Below, piece after piece: positions 6,158 to 11,496 of a stretch of DNA of 11,496 nucleotides. Every line of letters begins with the position of its first letter. The stretch's first letter is position 1. The translations under genes and the position numbers were made by a program. The notes below the pieces were generated by a model, which did not search any database, was not told the origin of the DNA, and saw nothing but the letters and a program-made list of their open reading frames with translations. This stretch comes from Actinomycetes bacterium. GTDB taxonomy: Bacteria; Actinomycetota; Acidimicrobiia; Acidimicrobiales; Palsa-688. The stretch spans positions 1 to 11,496 of the forward strand of contig JAKAQB010000089.1 of NCBI GenBank assembly GCA_021811865.1. Direction: 5' to 3'.

Positions 6158-7408
6158 ATGTACGCCGAGATCCCATCGGGTCTGTCGGAGGAGCAGGAGG
6201 CTCTGCGCTCCGAGGTCCACCGCTTCGGCGCCGATGTCCTTCGGCCGGTGAGCATGCACCTCGACGCGCTCTCCCCCGCCGAGGTGATCGACAAGGACTC
6301 TCAGCTGTGGAAGGTCTACCGCTCCTGGTACGAGATGGGGAGCCACGCCGCCGGGCTGCCTGTCGCCTACGGCGGTCTCGAGCTCGACCCGGCCACCTCG
6401 CACGCCGTGTTCGTCGAGATGGGATGGGCCGCCTCGGACCTCGCCATCAGCCTCGGGGTCGCGGCCATGCCCTTCCAGCTGGCCGCCCAGGTGGCGCTCG
6501 TGGCCGGCAACGACCGTCTGGTCGACGAGATGATCCGGCCCTTCGTCGAGGACCGCGACGCCCGCTACATCGGCTGCTGGGCCATCACGGAACCGGGCCA
6601 CGGGTCCGACACTCTCGGGGTCGGGCGGGCCGAGTTCAACGACCCGGCCGGGGCCGGTGCCTGCCGGGCCCGGCGCGACGGTGACGACATCATCGTCAGC
6701 GGCCAGAAGTCGGCGTGGGTGTCCAACGGCTCCATCGCCACCCACGCCCTCCTCTTCTGCACCATGGAGGAACAGCGGGGCATGGCCGGGGGGGCGGTGG
6801 TCATGGTGCCCCTGGACCTGAGCGGCGTCAGCCGGGGGGCACCGCTCGACAAGCACGGCCAGCGGGCCCTCAACCAGGGCGAGATCTTCTTCGACGAGGT
6901 GCGGGTCCCCGGGTTCTGCCTGCTGGCCGACCCCGACCTCTACCCCACGGCCCTCGAGCTGACCCTCTCCCATGCCAACTCGGGCATGGGCGCGGTCTTC
7001 ACCGGCCTGGCCCGAGCCGCCTTCGAAGAGGCCCTCACCTATGCCAGGGGGCGGGTCCAGGGCACCAAGACGATCGCCGAGCACCAGCTCGTCCAGTCCA
7101 AGCTCTTCTCGATGTTCCTCCGCTACCGCCAGGCGTGGGCCGTGTCGCGGTCGGTCATGATCGGCATCTCCGAGCTGGGGGGCATCGGCGGCCTGGCCCA
7201 CGCCATCAGCTCCAAGGTGACGTGCACCGACGCCGCCTTCGGCCTCGCCAGCGACGCCGTCCAGATCTACGGCGGGACCGGCATGGCGAAGGGGGTGCTG
7301 GTCGAGAAGCTCCTCCGTGACGCACGGGCGTCGTTGATCGAGGACGGCGTCAACGAATTCCTCGGCCTGGTGGCCGCCCGGCAGCTGGTGGACTCCTATG
7401 TGTGCTGA
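6158..7408 (+). CDS. Acyl-CoA dehydrogenase family protein
   Basis: FAD enzyme that introduces an alpha,beta double bond into an acyl-CoA, passing electrons to ETF. From ATG 6158 it is 416 residues, a normal family length. Seen: an all-alpha N-terminal domain; CWAITEPGHGSD (140-151, the flavin/substrate segment equal to CVTEPGAGSD); SGQKSAWVSNG (181-191, equal to NGQKMWITNG); QIYGGTG (369-375); and VEKLLRDAR (382-390). Counting from RDA, the position of the medium-chain enzyme's catalytic Glu is Asp396 in SLIEDGVNE, with Glu395 just before it. The start is supported by GGGGGG (6147-6152) five bases upstream. An in-frame extension to 6068 has no family similarity and is not used. First gene of the plus-strand operon, 87 bp before the ligase. 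Substrate unknown. Confidence 0.92.
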   Translation: MYAEIPSGLSEEQEALRSEVHRFGADVLRPVSMHLDALSPAEVIDKDSQLWKVYRSWYEMGSHAAGLPVAYGGLELDPATSHAVFVEMGWAASDLAISLGVAAMPFQLAAQVALVAGNDRLVDEMIRPFVEDRDARYIGCWAITEPGHGSDTLGVGRAEFNDPAGAGACRARRDGDDIIVSGQKSAWVSNGSIATHALLFCTMEEQRGMAGGAVVMVPLDLSGVSRGAPLDKHGQRALNQGEIFFDEVRVPGFCLLADPDLYPTALELTLSHANSGMGAVFTGLARAAFEEALTYARGRVQGTKTIAEHQLVQSKLFSMFLRYRQAWAVSRSVMIGISELGGIGGLAHAISSKVTCTDAAFGLASDAVQIYGGTGMAKGVLVEKLLRDARASLIEDGVNEFLGLVAARQLVDSYVC

Positions 7409-7495
7409 CCTGAACGCTGGTCCCGCGGCCGATCCACCGGGTCGGTCCGAGGCGGTGCCGGCCCCCCGGGCGGGCGCCGGGCCGGGAGCCGGCCG

Positions 7496-9088
7496 ATGAC
7501 CCGGGCCCAGTCGGCCATCGAGATGGTGATCCGTGAGCGGGCTCGGGCCCACCCCGACAGCGTCTGGCTCGCCGTCGAGGACCAGACCTACACGTGGGCC
7601 GAGGTCGTCCGCTACGCAAACCGGGCCGCCAACGGTTGGCTCGAGCTCGGCGTCCGGCCCGCCGACCGGGTGGCCATCCTCCTCGGCAACTGCCCCGAGT
7701 TCATCTGGACCTACCTCGGCCTGTTGTTCATGGGCGCCGGCCCGGTGCCGGTCAACACCGCCCAGCGGGGGGTCACCCTCCACCACATCCTGGCCGACTC
7801 CGGTGTCAGCGCCGCCATCGTCTCCCACTCGCTCCGCTCCAGCTTCGAGGAGGCTCGCTCCGACTGCCCCGACCTGACCCACGCCGTGGTCGTCGGCGGC
7901 CCGGCCGCGGGTGGCATCGACTGGGACGTGGATCGCCTGCTGTCGGGCTCCGACGCCGACCCGGTGATCGAGGTCGAGAACGCCCCCGCTGCCGCCGCCA
8001 TGCTCTACACCTCCGGCACCACCGGCCCCCCCAAGGGGGTGGTGACGAGCAGCTACGACGCCAGCCCGATCGGCGTGCTCCTCGGTGCCGCCGGCGTGCA
8101 GCCGGGCGAGACGATGTACACGCCGCTGCCCCTCTTCCACGGCAACGCCCTGTACGTTTCGATGATCGGGTCCATGGTCCTCGATGCCCGTTTCGCCCTG
8201 GCCGAGCGCTTCAGCGCGTCACGGTTCTTCGACGACTGCCGCCGCTTCGACGCCGTGGAGTTCAACGCACTGGGGGGCATGATCTCCATCCTCCTCAAGC
8301 AGCCCGAGCGCCCCGACGACGCCGACAACCCGGTGCGCACCGTGCTGTCGGCCGGCTGCCCACCCGACAGGTGGGAGGCGTTCGAAGAGCGGTTCGGCCT
8401 CCGCCTCGTCGAGTGGTTCGGCATGGTCGATGCCCCCGGCATCCTCCTCAACACCGAGGGCCGAGTCGGCTCCATGGGCAAGCCCGTCGCCGGCGTCGAG
8501 TTCGCCGTGGTCGACGACGACGACAAGCCGGTGCCGGCGGGGCAGACCGGCCAGCTCGTCTTCCGCCACCCCGAGGGCCAGCTCACCCACTACCACGGGC
8601 TCCCCGACGCCACCGAGACCGCCTACCGCGGCGGCTGGTTCCACACCGGCGACCTGGCCAGCCAGGACGCCGACGGCTTCTACTACTACCGGGGCCGGAA
8701 GAAGGAGTCGATCCGCCGCCTGGGCGAGAACATCTCCGCCTGGGAGATCGAGACGGTGGTGAACGGCCACCCGGCCATCCAGGAGTCGGCCGCCCACGCG
8801 GTGCCGTCGGAACTGGGCGAGGACGAGGTGAAGCTGGTCGTCGTGCCCAAGCCCGGTGCACACGTCTCGCCCGGGGACCTCACCTCCTTCTGCGAGGGCA
8901 AGGTGGCCCGCTACGCGGAGCCCCGCTACGTCGAGATCGTCGAGGAGCTCCCGAAGACCGGGACCGAGCGGGTGCAGTACGGCGTGTTGAAGGAGCGGGG
9001 CATCACCCCGGCGACCTGGGACCGCCTCGCCGCCGAGGGCACGACCGAGCCGGCAGCCGGCGCGACCGTAAAGGAGCATCATGGTTGA
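7496..9088 (+). CDS. AMP-forming acyl-CoA ligase, CaiC-like
   Basis: ANL-superfamily ligase that activates a carboxylic acid through an acyl-AMP to its CoA ester. The 530 residues show YTSGTTGPPKG (171-181, phosphate loop A3), PLPLFHGNA (210-218), GSMGKPVAGVE (325-335), WFHTGD (381-386, A7, ribose-binding Asp386) and RGRKKESIRRLGENISAWEIE split over 399-419 (hinge A8), which is close to crotonobetaine/carnitine-CoA ligases. Two motifs depart from the norm. A5, usually YGxTE, reads FGMVDAPG (308-315). A10, usually PKTxxGK, reads PKTGTERVQ (486-494), with Arg492 where the catalytic Lys is expected. ATG 7496 has GGGAG (7484-7488) seven bases upstream. Its end overlaps the thiolase start by 8 bp, indicating coupling. 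The substrate cannot be read from sequence. Confidence 0.92.
   Translation: MTRAQSAIEMVIRERARAHPDSVWLAVEDQTYTWAEVVRYANRAANGWLELGVRPADRVAILLGNCPEFIWTYLGLLFMGAGPVPVNTAQRGVTLHHILADSGVSAAIVSHSLRSSFEEARSDCPDLTHAVVVGGPAAGGIDWDVDRLLSGSDADPVIEVENAPAAAAMLYTSGTTGPPKGVVTSSYDASPIGVLLGAAGVQPGETMYTPLPLFHGNALYVSMIGSMVLDARFALAERFSASRFFDDCRRFDAVEFNALGGMISILLKQPERPDDADNPVRTVLSAGCPPDRWEAFEERFGLRLVEWFGMVDAPGILLNTEGRVGSMGKPVAGVEFAVVDDDDKPVPAGQTGQLVFRHPEGQLTHYHGLPDATETAYRGGWFHTGDLASQDADGFYYYRGRKKESIRRLGENISAWEIETVVNGHPAIQESAAHAVPSELGEDEVKLVVVPKPGAHVSPGDLTSFCEGKVARYAEPRYVEIVEELPKTGTERVQYGVLKERGITPATWDRLAAEGTTEPAAGATVKEHHG
9071..9088 (+). promoter_or_regulatory. Ribosome-binding site and 8-bp ligase/thiolase overlap
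   Basis: AAGGAG (9071-9076) within the last ligase codons lies four bases before the thiolase ATG at 9081. The ligase stop TGA is at 9086-9088, so the two reading frames overlap by 8 bp. This is the strongest ribosome-binding site with an overlap in the operon and supports co-translation. Confidence 0.85.
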
Positions 9089-10376
9089 CGTCATGGTCGT
9101 CGGGGCCGGGATGACCCAGTTCGGCAAGTTCCTCGACCGGAGCGTCCGGTCGTTGACCGAGGAGGCAGTGGGCGAGGCCATGGCCGACGCCGGCGTGGCG
9201 CCCGGGCAGATCGAATTCACCGCCTTCGGCAATGCGGTCGGCGGGATCCTCCAGGGCCAGGAGATGATCCGCGGCCAGTCGGCCCTCCACCACACCGGCA
9301 TCCTCGGCTCCCCCATCGTCAACGTGGAGAACGCCTGCGCGTCGGCGTCGAGCGCCTTCCACCTGGCATGGCAGGCCATCGCCTCGGGCTCGGCCGAGAT
9401 CGCCCTGGCCGTCGGAGCGGAGAAGCTCACCCACACCGACAAGATCCGCTCCTTCGCCGCCATCGGCACCGCCCTCGACCTCGAGGAGATGCCGGCCGCC
9501 CGCGATCTGCTCACCTCCGTCCTCCTCGGGTGGTCGCCGGCACCAGCGGGTGGCGACAGCGACGGTGACGGCAAGGACGGTGACGGCAGGGTGGCCACCG
9601 GGAACGGCGGTGGATCGGGGGGCGGCGGCTCCATGAACAGCTCGCCCTTCATGGACGTCTACGCGGCGATGACGCGCAGGTACCTGGAGAAGAGCGGGGG
9701 GACCCCGGCCGACCTGGCCCAGATCTCCGTGAAGAACCACCGCCACGCATCTCTCAACCCGAAGGCGCAGTACCGCGACGTCGTGACCGTCGACGAGGTC
9801 CTGGCCAGCCGGATGGTCTCCGATCCCCTCACCGTCCTCATGTGCTCCCCCATCGCCGACGGGGCCGCTGCGCTGGTGCTGGCGTCGGCCGACGCCGCGG
9901 CCAAGCTCGGTGTGCCCGGCGTGAGGGTGCGGGCGTCGGTGATCGCCTCCGGACGGGACCGGCGGCTCGACGAGCCGAGCGTGGCCGAGCGGGCCGCACA
10001 CCGTGCCTACGAGGCCGCCGGCACCGGGCCCGACGACCTCGACGTGATCGAGGTCCACGATGCCGCCGCCACCGCAGAGCTCCTCCTCTACGAGGAGATG
10101 GGCCTGTGCGGCCCCGGCGAGGGGCCCAAGTTGCTCGCGACAGGGGCGACCGAGCTCGGTGGCCGGATCCCGGTCAACACGAGCGGCGGGCTGCTCTCCC
10201 GTGGCCATCCCATCGGCGCCACCGGGTGCGGCCAGCTGGTCGAGCTGGTCGACCAGCTCCGGGGCCGGTGCGGCGAGCGGCAGGTCGAGGGGGCGAGGAT
10301 CGCGCTCGCCGAGAACGGCGGCGGGTTCATCGGCGCGGACGCCGCCGCCACCGTCATCACCATCCTCGAGGGCTGA
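9081..10376 (+). CDS. Thiolase-family protein, SCP2-type acetyl-CoA acyltransferase
   Basis: Thiolase-fold enzyme expected to cleave a 3-oxoacyl-CoA with CoA, or to run the reverse condensation. The 431 residues carry NVENACASASS with nucleophile Cys86, EVHDAA with His326 (the HDxx form typical of SCP2-type thiolases, in place of the classical NEAF), GHPIGATGCG with His376 and Cys383, and ENGGGF near the C-terminus. The active-site set looks complete. Residues 153-184, between LLGWSP and MNSSPFMDVYAAMTRRYL, form a Gly/Asp-rich insert including DGDGKDGDG and GGGSGGGGS, which is unusual inside a thiolase domain. ATG 9081 has AAGGAG four bases upstream and overlaps the ligase. The nitroreductase gene starts 112 bp after its stop. 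Confidence 0.92.
   Translation: MVDVMVVGAGMTQFGKFLDRSVRSLTEEAVGEAMADAGVAPGQIEFTAFGNAVGGILQGQEMIRGQSALHHTGILGSPIVNVENACASASSAFHLAWQAIASGSAEIALAVGAEKLTHTDKIRSFAAIGTALDLEEMPAARDLLTSVLLGWSPAPAGGDSDGDGKDGDGRVATGNGGGSGGGGSMNSSPFMDVYAAMTRRYLEKSGGTPADLAQISVKNHRHASLNPKAQYRDVVTVDEVLASRMVSDPLTVLMCSPIADGAAALVLASADAAAKLGVPGVRVRASVIASGRDRRLDEPSVAERAAHRAYEAAGTGPDDLDVIEVHDAAATAELLLYEEMGLCGPGEGPKLLATGATELGGRIPVNTSGGLLSRGHPIGATGCGQLVELVDQLRGRCGERQVEGARIALAENGGGFIGADAAATVITILEG
9537..9632 (+). repeat. Low-complexity Gly/Asp/Ser coding segment within the thiolase
   Basis: Runs of GACGG and GGCGG code for residues 153-184 of the thiolase, with an acidic half (GDSDGDGKDGDG) and a glycine half (GNGGGSGGGGS). It stays in frame, and conserved thiolase sequence resumes directly after it, so it is a real insertion or expansion and not a frameshift. 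Confidence 0.8.
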
Positions 10377-10385
10377 CCGGATCGG

Positions 10386-10406
10386 CCCGGCCGGCCGCAG
10401 GCCGGG
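10386..10406 (+). terminator. Hairpin in the thiolase-nitroreductase gap
   Basis: CCCGGCC (10386-10392) pairs perfectly with GGCCGGG (10400-10406) around a seven-base loop, ten bases after the thiolase stop. Only TT follows, so full termination is unlikely. It may act as a partial terminator or an mRNA-stability element between genes of one operon. Confidence 0.35.
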
Positions 10407-10488
10407 TTCCGGCGGGAGCCACGACACCCAGCAGCCACAGCGAGCAGCGCACGAAACCAGCGAGCACCACCGAGAAGGAGGGAACACC

Positions 10489-11274
10489 ATGGAATTCAAT
10501 CGGGTGGTCGGGACCAGGCGAAGCATCCGGTTCTTCAAGTCCTGGCGGCCGGTCGAGCGCGAGAAGCTGCAGGTGATGTTCGAGGCGGCGAACCGGGCAT
10601 CGCGCTCGATGAACGCCGACTACTTCCGGGCCATCGTCGTCAACCGCGACGACCTCGACGCCGAGACCCGGGACGCGCTGCGCAACCCGACCACCACCGC
10701 CGATCTGGACCTCGCTCCCACCTACATCTTCTGGTACATCGACATGAACTACGTCGAGGGCGCCCAGGACCGCCTCAAGGCACTGGTCGACCAGAACGCC
10801 CTGTCGGCGGCACACGGGTGGTCCCGCGCCTACGTGGACGACTTCCTGTGGCCCCAGGTCCTGGAGCCCATCTCCAAGGACATGAGCGCCGTCCTGTTCA
10901 TGGGCGCCGTCGAGACGGGCATCGCCATCTGCAACGCCCTCAACGCCGCCGTCGACCAGGGGCTCGGCACCTGCATGCACGCGTTCACGGCCAACGAGAC
11001 GATGAAGTCCCTCCTCGGGGTGCCCGACACCTGGTTCCCGGTGTGGCTTCAGCTGGTCGGCTACCCGGCCGAGGAACCCGAGGCGGGTGGCCAGCGCCCC
11101 CGCAACCCGATCTCCACCCTGTTCTTCGAGGGCCACACCTCCCGGCCGTTCGAGGAGGACCCGGAGGTCACCGAGCGGCTGAAGCGCGAGGGCATGCTCC
11201 AGACGCCCGGGCCCTTCCCCTACCGGGCCCAGGAGGTCAAGATGCTCTCCCGCATGTACGGGCTGCCCGAATGA
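10489..11274 (+). CDS. Nitroreductase-family flavin oxidoreductase
   Basis: Probable FMN-dependent NAD(P)H oxidoreductase of the nitroreductase fold. From ATG 10489 it is 261 residues. TRRSIRFF (9-16) is the family's FMN-phosphate Arg/Ser motif; MFEAANRASRSMNADYF (30-46) is the usual second helix; GAVETGIAICNALNAAVDQGLGTCM (split over 139-163) covers the central dimer helix and the GLGT turn; VWLQLVGYPAE (185-195) is the standard C-terminal strand. A tail of about 55 residues after this is longer than in minimal nitroreductases. AAGGAGG (10475-10481) seven bases upstream fixes the start. The stop overlaps the next ATG as ATGA. In an acyl-CoA operon it may reduce or oxidise a pathway intermediate. 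No residue seen separates FMN/NAD(P)H from F420 use. Confidence 0.88.
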   Translation: MEFNRVVGTRRSIRFFKSWRPVEREKLQVMFEAANRASRSMNADYFRAIVVNRDDLDAETRDALRNPTTTADLDLAPTYIFWYIDMNYVEGAQDRLKALVDQNALSAAHGWSRAYVDDFLWPQVLEPISKDMSAVLFMGAVETGIAICNALNAAVDQGLGTCMHAFTANETMKSLLGVPDTWFPVWLQLVGYPAEEPEAGGQRPRNPISTLFFEGHTSRPFEEDPEVTERLKREGMLQTPGPFPYRAQEVKMLSRMYGLPE

Positions 11275-11496
11275 GCGGCGCCGCCCACTCCGACGGAGAT
11301 CGGGCGGGACCGGCCGGCACAGGGGACGGCGAGCCGGGCGAGGCCGGATCGACCGCGGTAGCCGGCCTTCCGGACGCCATGGCCGGGTTCGCTGCGGCCC
11401 CGTCCGTCCGGCGGTGGCTGGGACGGTCGGGCGACGCGGTCGCGACCGCTGAACGGACGGCCGACCTCGAGATGCTCCAGCGCTTCTGCGCATCCA
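11271..11496 (+). CDS. Unidentified protein, N-terminal part only (runs off the right edge)
   Basis: ATG at 11271-11273 overlaps the nitroreductase TGA as ATGA, and the frame stays open for 75 codons to the window end. The first 30 or so residues are rich in Gly, Ala, Asp and Glu and look disordered. From about residue 33 the sequence (LPDAMAGFAAAPSVRRWL) may begin a folded helical domain, and it ends LEMLQRFCAS. I do not recognise the family. Tight coupling to the nitroreductase argues that it is a real gene of the same operon. An internal ATG at 11379 is a less likely start. Confidence 0.6.
   Translation, partial: MSGAAHSDGDRAGPAGTGDGEPGEAGSTAVAGLPDAMAGFAAAPSVRRWLGRSGDAVATAERTADLEMLQRFCAS

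Noticed and set aside
7409..7495. GC-rich inverted GCCGGC elements between dehydrogenase and ligase, as a terminator
   Set aside because: Short, self-palindromic words are expected by chance at this GC content, and no T-run follows.
5825..8140. A 771-codon open frame on the minus strand
   Set aside because: It lies opposite the acyl-CoA dehydrogenase, the ligase and part of cofD, has Gly/Val/His/Asp/Arg-rich composition typical of antisense frames in GC-rich genes, and shows no domain.
9555..9590. Possible calcium-binding loop in DSDGDGKDGDG
   Set aside because: The DxDxDG start fits, but position 12 is Arg, not Asp/Glu, and there are no flanking EF-hand or dockerin helices. Low complexity is the simpler reading.
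9003..10538. A 511-codon minus-strand frame
   Set aside because: Antisense to the thiolase; no domain, and skewed composition.

Overview
The window is GC-rich (roughly 70% by eye), with strong G/C preference at third codon positions and several GTG or TTG starts. It carries a cofD/fbiA-type gene of coenzyme F420 synthesis beside acyl-CoA catabolism genes. That combination points to an actinobacterium, possibly of the Acidimicrobiia type. The phylum is a reasonable inference; anything finer is a guess.

Layout. (1) Positions 1-2403, minus strand: a compact set read right to left. It comprises a four-helix DUF2269-like membrane protein, an exported or lipid-anchored alpha/beta hydrolase, and the N-terminal part of a cysteine desulfurase that runs off the left edge. 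The last two overlap by a GTGA. (2) 2495-3514, plus strand: galactose-1-phosphate uridylyltransferase, divergent from the first block and convergent with the next gene. (3) 3657-4058, minus: a DUF1801 protein. (4) 4059-4829: no intact gene. The left half holds two perfect palindromes and a repeated 12-mer. The right half holds a frameshifted, truncated relic of an IS66-like transposase N-terminus. (5) 4830-5870, minus: CofD/FbiA-type transferase with no fbiB partner visible. (6) 5871-6157: a divergent control region with an AT-rich patch, TTGAC boxes and an 18-bp palindrome. (7) 6158 to the right edge, plus: an apparent operon of acyl-CoA dehydrogenase, CaiC-like acyl-CoA ligase, SCP2-type thiolase, nitroreductase-family protein and a partial unknown ORF. 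The last three junctions are an 8-bp overlap, a 112-bp gap and an ATGA overlap.

How the genes may work together: the right-hand operon has the activation, dehydrogenation and thiolytic steps expected for breakdown of a carboxylic acid through CoA esters, plus a probable flavin oxidoreductase. Hydratase and hydroxyacyl-CoA dehydrogenase steps are not in the window, and the substrate cannot be read from sequence. Several of these enzymes have non-standard residues at family motifs: Asp for Glu in the dehydrogenase, altered A5 and A10 motifs in the ligase, and a Gly/Asp-rich insert in the thiolase. This makes the operon the most interesting part of the window. I do not see a clearly new defence, mobile or RNA system. 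No tRNA, rRNA or CRISPR array was recognised.
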